A DNA stretch of 64,000 nucleotides from Pseudomonas trivialis (lineage in GTDB: Bacteria > Pseudomonadota > Gammaproteobacteria > Pseudomonadales > Pseudomonadaceae): positions 620,001 to 684,000 of the forward strand of contig NZ_JYLK01000001.1 in NCBI RefSeq assembly GCF_001439805.1. Reading direction: 5' to 3'. This document shows, piece by piece, positions 36,637 through 45,489 of this stretch. The stretch's first letter is position 1. Each line of letters starts with the position of its first letter. The notes under the pieces are model-generated. The model was not told where the DNA came from, made no database searches, and worked only from the letters and a program-made list of their open reading frames with translations. The translations under genes and the position numbers were made by a program.

Positions 36637-38535
36637 TCAGGCGCCGACAATGCCCCCATCATCGCGCCGGATTGCGACCACGGAGGACCGGGGCTTGCCA
36701 TTGGGCAGATGCTCCGGCCAGGTCGAGCCGCCGGTTTCGCCTGGATGCTGGATCCCCACGAACAGCGTCTTCTGATCCGGCGAAAAGCTGATGCCCGTCA
36801 CCTCGCACGCCACCGGCCCGACCATGAAGCGCCGGATCTCGCCGGTATTCGGGTCTGCGCAGAGCATCTGGTTATTGCCCATGCCCGCGAAGTCGCCGGC
36901 ATTGCTGTAGTCGCCATCGGTGAGGATCCACAAGCGCCCGGCCTTGTCGAACCCCAGGCCATCGGGGCTGTTGAACATGTTCTGGGGGTTGATGTTGGAC
37001 GACCCGCCCTTGGGCTGGCCGGCGTGCACGCCGGGGTTGCCGGCGACCACAAACAGGTCCCAGCTGAATGTGCTGCTGCCATGGTTATCGGCGTCGGCCT
37101 TCCAGCGCAGGATCTGGCCATACACGTTTTTCTCGCGCGGGTTGGGCCCGCCCACCGGCTGGCCGTCTTCGCCGCGCTTGGCGTTGTTGGTGAGGGTGCA
37201 GTAGACCTGGCCGTCCGTGGGGCTCACCACGATCCATTCCGGGCGGTCCATGCGCGTGGCCTTGACGATGCTGGCGGCCAGGCGTGCGTGGATCAGCACT
37301 TCGGCCTGGCTGGCAAATCCGCTGCTGGCGTCGATGCCGTTTTTACCGTGGGTCAGCTCGACCCATTGGCCCTTGCCCCTGGGATGATCCGCATCGCCAT
37401 CGCCCGCGTCGAAGATCGCCACGTACAAGGTGCCGTGGTCGAGCAGGTCTCTGTTGGCCTTGGGGTTATCGTGGACGATTGGGTCGCGGCTGATGAACTT
37501 GTAGATGAATTCGCCGCGCTCGTCGTCGCCCATGTACACCACGGCGCGGCCATCGCGGGTTTCGGCCAGGGCCGCGTTTTCGTGCTTGAAGCGGCCCAGG
37601 GCAGTGCGTTTGACCGGGGTGGATTGCGGGTCGAACGGGTCGATCTCCACCACCCAGCCGTGGCGATTGAGTTCGTTGGGGTTTTTGGCCATGTCGAAAC
37701 GCGGGTCATGGGGGTGCCAGTTGATTTCTTTGCTGGCGGCGACCACGCCGTAGCGTTTTTGCGCGGCATCGAAGGCCTGCTGCGGGTTGCTGCTGCCGAA
37801 ACAGTCGGTGAAGTTTTCTTCGCAGGTCAGGTACGTGCCCCACGGAGTCTTGCCGTTGGCGCAGTTCTGGAAGGTGCCGAGGACGTTTTTGCCGGTGTTG
37901 TCGGCGCTGGTTTTCAGCCAGGCGTGGCCGGCGGCGGGGCCGCTCAGGCGGATCGGCGAATTGCCGTGGATGCGTCGGTTGTAGCGCGAGTCCTGAACGA
38001 ACTGCCAGGTGTCGCCGCTGCGCCGCACCTCGATCACCGACACGCCTTCGCTGGCCAAGGCCTTGCGCACGTCTTCGGCCGACTGCGGCGCGCCGCCGTG
38101 GGCGTAGAGGTAGCGGTAGTTGGTGTACTCGTTGTTGATCGCCAGCAGCGCGCGGTTGTCGTCGCCGGGAAAGGCGAACAGGCTCATGCCGTCGTTGTTG
38201 TCGCCGAACTGCTGTTCCTGGGCCTTGGCGCTGCCGTTGCCGGAGGGGTCGAAAGCCGGGGCGTGCCTGCTCAACGGCTGGCCCCAACTGATCAGCACCG
38301 AAGCGCTGTAACCCGGCGGCAGGGTGAGGGTGTCGCGGGTATCGGCGGCGATGCCGGCAAAGCCCAGCAGCGGGCTGGCGGAGGCGGCGTTGACCGCGAG
38401 GGCGCTGCGGCTGAGCAGGTTGCCGCCGAGGAACATCGCGGCCCCACACAGGGCGCCGGCGCCGATAAAACGCCGGCGGGTGAGGCCGACCATCTGTTCA
38501 AGGTCGGTGGCTTGGTTTTCTTCTAATAGGTTCAT
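36637..38535 (-). CDS. phoX: PhoX family alkaline phosphatase
   Basis: The 632-residue protein has a Tat signal peptide (TRRRFIGAGALCGAAMFLGG), as expected for the PhoX enzymes that fold with Fe/Ca cofactors before export. PhoX-like segments include YLTCEENFTDCFG, FKHENAALAETRDGRAVVYMGDD, and FVGIQHPGETG near the end. It should release phosphate from phosphomonoesters in the periplasm. A GGAG precedes the ATG at 38535. I could not find a convincing Pho box in the 79 bp upstream. Confidence 0.92.
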   Translation of the reverse strand: MNLLEENQATDLEQMVGLTRRRFIGAGALCGAAMFLGGNLLSRSALAVNAASASPLLGFAGIAADTRDTLTLPPGYSASVLISWGQPLSRHAPAFDPSGNGSAKAQEQQFGDNNDGMSLFAFPGDDNRALLAINNEYTNYRYLYAHGGAPQSAEDVRKALASEGVSVIEVRRSGDTWQFVQDSRYNRRIHGNSPIRLSGPAAGHAWLKTSADNTGKNVLGTFQNCANGKTPWGTYLTCEENFTDCFGSSNPQQAFDAAQKRYGVVAASKEINWHPHDPRFDMAKNPNELNRHGWVVEIDPFDPQSTPVKRTALGRFKHENAALAETRDGRAVVYMGDDERGEFIYKFISRDPIVHDNPKANRDLLDHGTLYVAIFDAGDGDADHPRGKGQWVELTHGKNGIDASSGFASQAEVLIHARLAASIVKATRMDRPEWIVVSPTDGQVYCTLTNNAKRGEDGQPVGGPNPREKNVYGQILRWKADADNHGSSTFSWDLFVVAGNPGVHAGQPKGGSSNINPQNMFNSPDGLGFDKAGRLWILTDGDYSNAGDFAGMGNNQMLCADPNTGEIRRFMVGPVACEVTGISFSPDQKTLFVGIQHPGETGGSTWPEHLPNGKPRSSVVAIRRDDGGIVGA

Positions 38536-38614
38536 TGCAGGCTCCCAGCGGTTTTTGCAGACACCTTAAGGAGCGCGCGTGACGAAATTGTTGCAGATTG
38601 AAGACGGTCAGCGC

Positions 38615-39379
38615 CTACGCGGGCGTGCCGAGCAAGACATTGCCAGGCGCAAATTGCACCTGGATCGGCTGGCCTTCGACGGCATCGAGTGCCTCGAGCG
38701 CGGCGGGCTGCGCCAGGGCGCATAACACCGGGCCATTGGGCAGGATGATGCGCACTTCGCTGGGGCCGTCATCGGCGTCGAGAATCGTCTCGATTCTGCC
38801 GCTCAGGCAATTGTGTCCAGGTGTTGCAGCGTGGTCCGTTGCCAGCAGTTCCAGCCAACCGGCCTTGATCAGGGCCACCACTTCCACGCCTGGCTCCAGC
38901 TCCAGCCGTTGCGTGCTGTCGTGGGTGATGCGCGCGTCCAGAGTGAGCCCGCCAGGCAGTTCCAGGCGAATCAGGTCGTTACGGCCCTGGGCCTGGATGG
39001 CGATGACCTGGCCGTGCAGTTGGTTACGTGCGCTGGTGCGCAACATCAGGCGTCCCAGCAGGTTGAAGTCGCGGGCGGCCTCGTCCGAACCGAGCACTTC
39101 GGCCTGCAAGGCCTGCAAGCGCTGATAGAGGCGCAGCACGCGCTCGCCTTCAGGCGTCAGCCTGGCGCCGCCACCGCCCTTGCCGCCGACGCTGCGTTCC
39201 ACCAACGGCTTTTGCGCGAGGTTATTGAGTTCATCAATTGCGTCCCAGGCGGCCTTGTAACTCAAACCGGCCGCTTTGGCGGCGCGGGTGATGGAGCCCT
39301 GCTCGGCGATATGCCCGAGCAGGGCAATGCGCTGCGGACGGCGGATGATGTGCTGGCTGAGGGAGGCTGGCAGAGACAT
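38615..39379 (-). CDS. ModE-type molybdate-responsive regulator
   Basis: The 254-residue protein has an N-terminal LysR-like winged helix (ITRAAKAAGLSYKAAWDAID, then the ModE mark SVGGKGGGGARLT). Two C-terminal Mop/TOBE molybdate-binding repeats follow (about 120-185, GRLMLRTSARNQL, and about 193-254, HNCLSGRIETILD). This is the ModE layout. No molybdate transporter genes lie adjacent. The start at 39379 (MSLPAS) is chosen since upstream codons overlap comF. Confidence 0.88.
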   Translation of the reverse strand: MSLPASLSQHIIRRPQRIALLGHIAEQGSITRAAKAAGLSYKAAWDAIDELNNLAQKPLVERSVGGKGGGGARLTPEGERVLRLYQRLQALQAEVLGSDEAARDFNLLGRLMLRTSARNQLHGQVIAIQAQGRNDLIRLELPGGLTLDARITHDSTQRLELEPGVEVVALIKAGWLELLATDHAATPGHNCLSGRIETILDADDGPSEVRIILPNGPVLCALAQPAALEALDAVEGQPIQVQFAPGNVLLGTPA

Positions 39380-39431
39380 GGGCACACACTGCAGTGGGAT
39401 GAGCGGACGTTGCCGCCGTGGCACACGAGAG

Positions 39432-40169
39432 TCAAGCACCGGGCTTGGGCGTGCGGGCCAGGCAGTACACGTCGACCTGGCGTGCGCCGGCGGCCATCAA
39501 CAGTCGCGCCAGGCTGTGGGCGGTGGCGCCGGTGGTGAGGACGTCGTCCACCAGCGCCAGGTGACGGCCGTGCACCTGGGCGCCGGGGGCCAGGGTGAAG
39601 GCGCGCAGCAGATTGCGTTTGCGGGTTTTGGCGTCGAGGTTCTGCTGGGCCACGGTCTCGAAGGGCCGCAGCAGCAGGCAGGGATCGCAGGGGATGTCGA
39701 GGTCGGCGCTGAGCCAGCGCGCCAGCATCAGGGCCTGGTTGTAGCCGCGCTCGCGCAGGCGTCTGGGCGCCATGGGCACCGGCAGCAGGCAGTCGGGGCG
39801 CGTGAGTTCGGTGGTGTCGAAGCGGTGTTGCAGATAGACCCCGAGCAAGCGCCCCAGCATGTGCCCGAGGGGCCAGCGGGCCTGGTGCTTGAAGCGGCTG
39901 ATCAGCGTGTCGATGGGAAAGCTGAAGGTCCAGGGCGCGATCACGTGTTTAAACGCCGGCGGTTTTGTCTGGCATTGGCCGCATAGCAGACCGTCCATCG
40001 GCAGGGGCAGGGCGCAGACTTCGCACGCGTCCATCAGCCAGGGCAGCTCGGTTTCGCAGGCGTTGCACACACAATCGGCGGATTGGGTCGCTTCATCGCA
40101 GACTAAACAGGTTTGGTTGCTTTTTAACCAGATGTAAACTTCGTGTTTGCGGTTCGGTTGACAGTGCAT
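39432..40169 (-). CDS. ComF family phosphoribosyltransferase-like protein
   Basis: The 245-residue protein has N-terminal cysteine pairs (CLVCDEA, CVCNAC, CEVCALP, CGQC) forming a probable double zinc ribbon. A phosphoribosyltransferase fold follows, with PRPP loop LALVDDVLTTGATAHS and RGYNQALMLARWL. ComF proteins assist uptake of transforming DNA in competent bacteria. The gene is divergent from bioB across 92 bp, the usual pseudomonad arrangement. Confidence 0.9.
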   Translation of the reverse strand: MHCQPNRKHEVYIWLKSNQTCLVCDEATQSADCVCNACETELPWLMDACEVCALPLPMDGLLCGQCQTKPPAFKHVIAPWTFSFPIDTLISRFKHQARWPLGHMLGRLLGVYLQHRFDTTELTRPDCLLPVPMAPRRLRERGYNQALMLARWLSADLDIPCDPCLLLRPFETVAQQNLDAKTRKRNLLRAFTLAPGAQVHGRHLALVDDVLTTGATAHSLARLLMAAGARQVDVYCLARTPKPGA

Positions 40170-40261
40170 GAATCTTCCTTAAATATGCCGAGCATCCGTG
40201 TCGTGCCTGTGGGTATTGCCCTTCCCGCAGCGTTTGCCCAAGCATAATCAAGGAATCGCCC

Positions 40262-41317
40262 ATGAGCGCCAGCCTCACTGCCACTCTTCGTCACGACTGG
40301 TCTTTGGCCGAGGTCAAAGCACTGTTCGTGCAGCCGTTCAATGACCTGTTGTTCCAGGCGCAGACCGTGCACCGCGCGCATTTCGACGCCAACCGCGTGC
40401 AGGTGTCGACCCTGCTGTCGATCAAAACCGGCGCCTGCCCGGAAGATTGCAAATATTGTCCGCAGTCGGGCCACTACAACACCGGCCTGGAAAAAGAAAA
40501 GCTGATGGAAGTGCAGAAGGTCCTCGAAGAGGCCGCGCGCGCCAAGGCCATCGGGTCGACCCGCTTCTGCATGGGCGCGGCGTGGAAACACCCGTCGGCC
40601 AAGGACATGCCTTACGTGCTGGAGATGGTCAAGGGCGTAAAGGCCATGGGCCTGGAAACCTGCATGACCCTCGGCCGTCTCGATCAGGACCAGACCGAAG
40701 CGCTGGCCCAGGCCGGCCTCGATTACTACAACCACAACCTGGATACGTCGCCGGAGTTCTACGGCAGCATCATCACCACCCGCACCTACGGCGAGCGCCT
40801 GCAAACCCTGGCCTACGTGCGCGATTCGGGGATGAAAATCTGTTCCGGCGGCATCCTCGGCATGGGCGAGTCCCTCGACGACCGCGCCAACCTGCTGATC
40901 CAGCTGGCCAACCTGCCGGAGCATCCGGAGTCGGTGCCGATCAACATGCTGGTGAAAGTGGCCGGTACACCGCTGGAAAACGCCGAGGACATCGACCCGT
41001 TCGATTTCATCCGCATGCTCGCCGTGGCCCGCATCCTGATGCCGCAATCCCATGTGCGGCTTTCGGCTGGCCGTGAGGCGATGAACGAGCAGATGCAGGC
41101 GCTGGCGTTTTTTGCCGGTGCCAACTCGATTTTCTACGGCGACAAACTGCTGACCACCGCCAACCCGCAGGCGGACAAGGACATGCAGCTGTTCTCACGC
41201 CTGGGGATTTTGCCGGAGGCCCGTGAAGAGCACGCCGATGAGGTGCACCAGGCGGCGATTGAGCAGGCGCTGGTGGAGCACAAGAGCAGCGAGCAGTTCT
41301 ATAACGCTGCTGTTTGA
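40262..41317 (+). CDS. bioB: Biotin synthase
   Basis: The 351-residue radical-SAM enzyme inserts sulphur into dethiobiotin. The [4Fe-4S] cysteines are in ACPEDCKYC (Cys59, 63, 66). Other family motifs are [29 protein letters not shown] and the late [17 protein letters not shown]. It is the first gene of bioBFHCD, with AAGGA before the ATG. Confidence 0.98.
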   Translation: MSASLTATLRHDWSLAEVKALFVQPFNDLLFQAQTVHRAHFDANRVQVSTLLSIKTGACPEDCKYCPQSGHYNTGLEKEKLMEVQKVLEEAARAKAIGSTRFCMGAAWKHPSAKDMPYVLEMVKGVKAMGLETCMTLGRLDQDQTEALAQAGLDYYNHNLDTSPEFYGSIITTRTYGERLQTLAYVRDSGMKICSGGILGMGESLDDRANLLIQLANLPEHPESVPINMLVKVAGTPLENAEDIDPFDFIRMLAVARILMPQSHVRLSAGREAMNEQMQALAFFAGANSIFYGDKLLTTANPQADKDMQLFSRLGILPEAREEHADEVHQAAIEQALVEHKSSEQFYNAAV

Positions 41318-41342
41318 TTGATTGATTGAAATGAGAGACCAG

Positions 41343-41371
41343 TGTGGGAGGGGGCGCAAGCCCCCTCCCAC
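41343..41371. repeat. Single REP palindrome inside the biotin operon
   Basis: The compact gtgggagggggc-gcaa-gccccctcccac hairpin lies between bioB and bioF. It could reduce downstream transcription or stabilise bioB mRNA. Confidence 0.85.
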
Positions 41372-41408
41372 AGTTTTGGCCGAGTTGAATCTGATAAACC
41401 GAGGCCTC

Positions 41409-42578
41409 ATGTCCTTCGATCTCGCCGCGCGCCTCGCTGCCCGCCGTGCCGAACACCTGTACCGTCAACGTCCCTTGCTGCAGAGCCCGCAAGGGCCGCA
41501 GGTGATGGTCGACGGCCAGCCGTTGCTCGCCTTTTGCAACAATGATTATCTGGGCCTGGCCAATCACCCGCAGGTGATCGAAGCCTGGCGTGCCGGTGCG
41601 TCGCGCTGGGGCGTGGGCGGCGGCGCTTCGCACTTGGTGGTGGGCCATGCCACGCCGCACCACGAGCTGGAAGAAGCGCTGGCTGCCTTCACCGGCCGCC
41701 CGCGTGCGCTGTTGTTCACCACCGGCTACATGGCCAACCTCGGCGCGGTCACGGCGTTGGTGGGGCAGGGCGATACGGTGCTTGAGGACCGTCTCAACCA
41801 TGCCTCGCTGCTGGACGCCGGCCTGTTGTCCGGCGCGCGCTTCAATCGCTACCTGCACAACGATGTTCAGCGTCTGGCCAAGCGCCTGGAGAAAGCCACC
41901 GGCAATACGCTGGTGGTCACCGATGGCGTGTTCAGCATGGACGGCGACCTGGCCGACCTGCCCGCGCTGGCCCGTGCAACCCGCGCCAAAGGTGCCTGGT
42001 TGATGGTGGACGACGCCCATGGCGTTGGTCCGCTGGGCGCCACTGGTGGTGGCATCGTTGAGCATTTCGGCTTGAGCCAGGAGGACGTGCCGGTGCTGGT
42101 CGGCACCCTGGGCAAGGCGTTCGGTACCGCCGGCGCGTTTGTGGCGGGCAGTGAGGAACTGATCGAAAGCCTGATCCAGTTCGCCCGGCCGTATATCTAC
42201 ACCACCAGCCAACCGCCGGCGCTGGCCTGCGCCACGCTTAAAAGCCTTGAGCTGTTGCGCACCGAGCATTGGCGGCGTGAGCACCTCAACGGGCTGATCC
42301 GCCAGTTCCGCCGGGGGGCCGAGCAGATGGGCCTGGCGCTGATGGACAGTTTCACGCCGATCCAGCCGATCCTGATTGGCGACAGCGCCAAGGCCATGCG
42401 CCTGTCGCAACGGCTGCGCGAGCGCGGCATCATGGTGACCGCCATCCGCCCGCCCACCGTGCCCGCCGGCAGCGCCCGGTTGCGCGTGACGTTGACGGCA
42501 GCCCACAGCGAGGCGCAGGTGCAACAGCTGCTTGACGCATTGGAAGCGTGTTTCTGCCTGGAGGCCGAACATGCGTGA
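41409..42578 (+). CDS. bioF: 8-amino-7-oxononanoate synthase
   Basis: The 389-residue PLP enzyme condenses pimeloyl-ACP with alanine. Motifs are [34 protein letters not shown] and [15 protein letters not shown], which contains the Schiff-base lysine. ATG 41409 fits the family length; the longer frame from 41322 runs through a REP palindrome. It overlaps bioH by 8 bp. Confidence 0.97.
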   Translation: MSFDLAARLAARRAEHLYRQRPLLQSPQGPQVMVDGQPLLAFCNNDYLGLANHPQVIEAWRAGASRWGVGGGASHLVVGHATPHHELEEALAAFTGRPRALLFTTGYMANLGAVTALVGQGDTVLEDRLNHASLLDAGLLSGARFNRYLHNDVQRLAKRLEKATGNTLVVTDGVFSMDGDLADLPALARATRAKGAWLMVDDAHGVGPLGATGGGIVEHFGLSQEDVPVLVGTLGKAFGTAGAFVAGSEELIESLIQFARPYIYTTSQPPALACATLKSLELLRTEHWRREHLNGLIRQFRRGAEQMGLALMDSFTPIQPILIGDSAKAMRLSQRLRERGIMVTAIRPPTVPAGSARLRVTLTAAHSEAQVQQLLDALEACFCLEAEHA

Positions 42579-43302
42579 TCGCCTGATTCTGCTGCCCGGC
42601 TGGGGCCTTGGCGTGTCGCCGCTGGAACCGCTTGCCGCCGCATTGCGTGGCCTGAACGCCCATCTGCAGGTACAGGTCGAGCCGCTGCCGACGCTGACGT
42701 CCAGCAACCTCGACGAATGGCTGGACGAACTCGATGCCACGCTGCCGGACAACGCCTGGCTGGGCGGCTGGTCCCTGGGCGGCATGCTCGCCTCGGAACT
42801 GGCGGCGCGGCGCGGTGAGCGCTGCTGTGGCGTGCTGACGCTGGCGAGCAACCCGTGTTTTGTCGCCCACGACGGCTGGCCTCACGGCATGCCCGCCGAG
42901 ACGTTCGATGCGTTCCTCGCGGGCTGCCACGCCGATTCCCAGGTCACCCTCAAGCGCTTTGGCCTGTTGTGTGCCAAGGGCAGCGCGGACCCTCGCGGGC
43001 TGTCGCGTTTGTTGGTCAGTGGCGCACCGCATACCGCTCCCGGTGTGCTGATGCCGGGCCTGGAGCTGCTCGCCCAAATGGACACCCGCGCCGCCTTGCA
43101 AGGTTTTGGCGGGCCGCAGTTGCACCTGTTTGCGGGCCTCGACGGGTTGGTGCCCGCCGAAGCGGCCGGCGACTTGCTGGCATTGCTCCCCGATGTGGAA
43201 ATCGGCCTGATTGAACAGGCCGGTCACGCTTTTCTTCTGGAGGACCCCCACGGCGTTGCGGGGGCCATCCAGGCTTTTTTGCATGGGTGCGTTGATGACT
43301 GA
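42571..43302 (+). CDS. bioH: Pimeloyl-ACP methyl ester esterase
   Basis: The 243-residue alpha/beta hydrolase has the nucleophile elbow GGWSLGGM, a late catalytic Asp region (FAGLDGLVP) and His in [12 protein letters not shown]. It removes the methyl group that BioC adds, ending pimeloyl-ACP synthesis. Overlaps on both sides (8 bp with bioF, 8 bp with bioC) show tight operon coupling. Confidence 0.93.
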   Translation: MRDRLILLPGWGLGVSPLEPLAAALRGLNAHLQVQVEPLPTLTSSNLDEWLDELDATLPDNAWLGGWSLGGMLASELAARRGERCCGVLTLASNPCFVAHDGWPHGMPAETFDAFLAGCHADSQVTLKRFGLLCAKGSADPRGLSRLLVSGAPHTAPGVLMPGLELLAQMDTRAALQGFGGPQLHLFAGLDGLVPAEAAGDLLALLPDVEIGLIEQAGHAFLLEDPHGVAGAIQAFLHGCVDD

Positions 43303-44104
43303 TCTCTCCCATCCTGCCTTGCCCGGCGCCTTGCCGGACAAGCGCCAGGTCGCGGCCTCGTTTTCCCGTGCCGCGGCCAGCTACGACAGCGTGGCCGAGC
43401 TGCAGCGCGCGGTAGGGCATGCGCTGCTGGCGTGTGTGCCGTCTGCCTGCGCGCCACAACACTGGCTGGACATGGGCTGCGGCACCGGCTATTTCAGCCG
43501 TGTGCTGGGCGAGCGCTGGCCTGCCAGCGAGGGCATCGCGTTGGATATTGCCGAAGGCATGCTCAACCACGCGCGGCCGCTGGGTGGTGCTGCTCACTTC
43601 ATCGCCGGTGATGCCGAACGCTTGCCGCTCAAGGCCGACAGTGTGCAGCTGCTCTTCTCCAGCCTTGCGGTGCAATGGTGTGGCAATTTCGAGGCGGTGC
43701 TCGGGGAGGCATCGCGCGTGCTGCAACCGGGCGGGGTGCTGGCCTTTGCCAGCTTGTGCGTGGGCACGCTGGATGAGCTGCGCGAAAGCTGGCGCGCGGC
43801 CGATGGCATGGTGCATGTGAATCGCTTCCGCCCGTTCGAGGCCTATCAACGCTTGTGTGCGGCCAGTGGCTTGCGGGTGGTGAGCCTGGAGCGGCGCCCC
43901 CATGTGTTGCACTACCCGAATGTGCGCAGCCTAACCCACGAACTGAAGGCCCTGGGGGCACACAACCTGAACCCGGGTCGTCCGGGCGGTCTCACCGGCC
44001 GCGCGCGCATGGTGGCGCTGGTGGACGCTTATGAGCAGTTTCGTCAGGCCCCGGGCCTGCCGGCCACCTATCAAGTGGTGTACGCCGTACTGGAGAAATC
44101 TTGA
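43295..44104 (+). CDS. bioC: Malonyl-ACP O-methyltransferase
   Basis: The 269-residue SAM methyltransferase has [22 protein letters not shown] near the start, typical of BioC, and the SAM-binding motif [11 protein letters not shown]. It caps malonyl-ACP as a methyl ester so that fatty-acid enzymes can build the pimeloyl chain. It starts within the last codons of bioH, and its TGA shares a base with the bioD ATG. Confidence 0.95.
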   Translation: MTDLSHPALPGALPDKRQVAASFSRAAASYDSVAELQRAVGHALLACVPSACAPQHWLDMGCGTGYFSRVLGERWPASEGIALDIAEGMLNHARPLGGAAHFIAGDAERLPLKADSVQLLFSSLAVQWCGNFEAVLGEASRVLQPGGVLAFASLCVGTLDELRESWRAADGMVHVNRFRPFEAYQRLCAASGLRVVSLERRPHVLHYPNVRSLTHELKALGAHNLNPGRPGGLTGRARMVALVDAYEQFRQAPGLPATYQVVYAVLEKS

Positions 44105-44784
44105 TGAGCGCTGCGTATTTCATCACCGGCACCGACACCGATGTCGGCAAGACCACCGTCGCCGCCGGCCTGCTGCATGCCGCGCGCCGGGCCGGTAAAA
44201 GCACCGCGGCGGGCAAGCCGGTAGCGTCGGGTTGTGAGGTCACGCCCAATGGCTTGCGCAATGCCGATGCCTTGGCGTTGCTGGCCGAATGTTCCGTGCC
44301 GCTGAGCTATGCCGAGGTCAACCCGGTGGCCTTCGAGCCGGCCATCGCGCCGCATCTGGCGGCGCGCGAGGCGGGTGTGGCTTTGACGGTGACGTCGTTG
44401 CTCGGGCCGATGCAGCAGATCCTTGCGCGCCAGGCGGATTTCACCTTGATCGAAGGCGCGGGCGGCTGGCGCGTACCCCTGGCGGACCAGGACAGCCTCT
44501 CGGACCTGGCCATGGCGCTCAAGCTGCCGGTGATTCTGGTGGTGGGCGTGCGTCTTGGCTGCATCAGCCATGCGCTGCTGACGGCCGAAGCAATTGAGCG
44601 GGACGGTTTGACGCTGGCGGGGTGGGTGGCCAATATCATCGACCCGGCGACCTCCCGTCTGGAAGAAAACCTCGCCACCCTGGCCGAGCGCCTGCCGGCG
44701 CCTTGTCTGGGGCGCGTGCCGAAACTCACGCACGCCGGGGCTGAAGCGGTCGCCAACTACCTGCATCTGCACCTGCTTGACTGA
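44104..44784 (+). CDS. bioD: Dethiobiotin synthetase
   Basis: The 226-residue ATP-dependent carboxylase forms the ureido ring of dethiobiotin. The P-loop is FITGTDTDVGKTTVAAGLL, followed by GKPVASGCE and EGAGGWRVPL. It is the last gene of bioBFHCD; bioA is not in the window. Confidence 0.96.
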   Translation: MSAAYFITGTDTDVGKTTVAAGLLHAARRAGKSTAAGKPVASGCEVTPNGLRNADALALLAECSVPLSYAEVNPVAFEPAIAPHLAAREAGVALTVTSLLGPMQQILARQADFTLIEGAGGWRVPLADQDSLSDLAMALKLPVILVVGVRLGCISHALLTAEAIERDGLTLAGWVANIIDPATSRLEENLATLAERLPAPCLGRVPKLTHAGAEAVANYLHLHLLD

Positions 44785-44889
44785 TTTTGGCTATCGACAG
44801 GCATTGTGCCATTAGTGTTTTTAGCGGGCCTTTTGCCAGGTTGTCTGTTTCAATTCAGGTTCACGATTCTCTAAAGGCAGGCCTACGCC

Positions 44890-45171
44890 ATGGAAATCTC
44901 TGGAAGCAGCGCGTTTTACTCGGGGCTGAGCAGCATTCAGACTGGGCAAAGCCGTGTCGACCAGGCCGCCGGCAAGATCGCCAGCGCCGCCACCACTCAG
45001 CCCTCGGCCGCGCAAAGCGACCGTCTGCAAGCCAACGACCGTGCCCAGGCAACCAATTCGGCGAGCAACATGGTTGAAATGGCCCAGGGTAAATTTCAAG
45101 TGGAGCTGGGCGTCAAAGTCGCCAAGGCTTCGGATGAAATGCTGGGCAGCTTGATCGACACTTACGCCTAG
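44890..45171 (+). CDS. Conserved 93-residue protein of unknown function
   Basis: The protein is hydrophilic and rich in Ser, Ala and Gln, with no signal peptide. It ends in a predicted helix (NMVEMAQGKFQVELGVKVAK) that faintly recalls the C-terminal helices of flagellar rod/hook-type proteins. Its place between bioD and the first acyl-CoA dehydrogenase matches the P. aeruginosa order (PA0504, PA0505, PA0506), which supports a real conserved gene. I do not recognise the function. Confidence 0.7.
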   Translation: MEISGSSAFYSGLSSIQTGQSRVDQAAGKIASAATTQPSAAQSDRLQANDRAQATNSASNMVEMAQGKFQVELGVKVAKASDEMLGSLIDTYA

Positions 45172-45182
45172 TCATTGAACAG

Positions 45183-45268
45183 GTGAGAGGGGGCTTGCTC
45201 CCGATAGCGGTGGTCAGTCACTGGATGTACGACTGATGTATCGCCATCGAGAGCAAGCCCCTCTCACG
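45183..45268. repeat. REPIN, variant GTGAGAGG type
   Basis: Inverted arms gtgagagggggcttgctccc and gagagcaagcccctctcac have compensating changes, so the stem is kept although the sequence drifts from the GTGGGAGG form. The loop is about 45 bp. Confidence 0.88.
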
Positions 45269-45414
45269 TTTGGCGCGGTTTTATCCTGATCAATCTCTAC
45301 ACTCAATTTGACGCGGTGGCTTTGCGCGCGTTTTGTCGTGCCTGGCGCTCAGATGCGTCAAGACAAACGGTGCCCGGACGACCCTTGACAACCCCAGGTC
45401 GTAAACGTATGTTT

Positions 45415-45428
45415 CAAACACCTGTTTG
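45415..45428. promoter_or_regulatory. PsrA-type operator
   Basis: CAAAC-ACCT-GTTTG is a perfect inverted repeat matching the PsrA consensus (G/C-AAAC-N2-4-GTTT-G/C). It lies 61 bp before the start of the first acyl-CoA dehydrogenase. PsrA is the long-chain fatty-acid-responsive TetR repressor of beta-oxidation genes in Pseudomonas. Confidence 0.75.
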
Positions 45429-45489
45429 ACCGCCCTGGCATTCCCGCGCGGTTTGTTCATCCCAGATTCATCAGCAGAGGTTTATCGCT

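Noticed and set aside
36709..38526. 605-residue open frame antisense to phoX
   Set aside because: Same reason: mirrors phoX codon bias and shows no domain.
38536..38614. Possible Pho box before phoX
   Set aside because: The best alignment to CTGTCAT-N4-CTGTCAT matches only about 10 of 18 positions.
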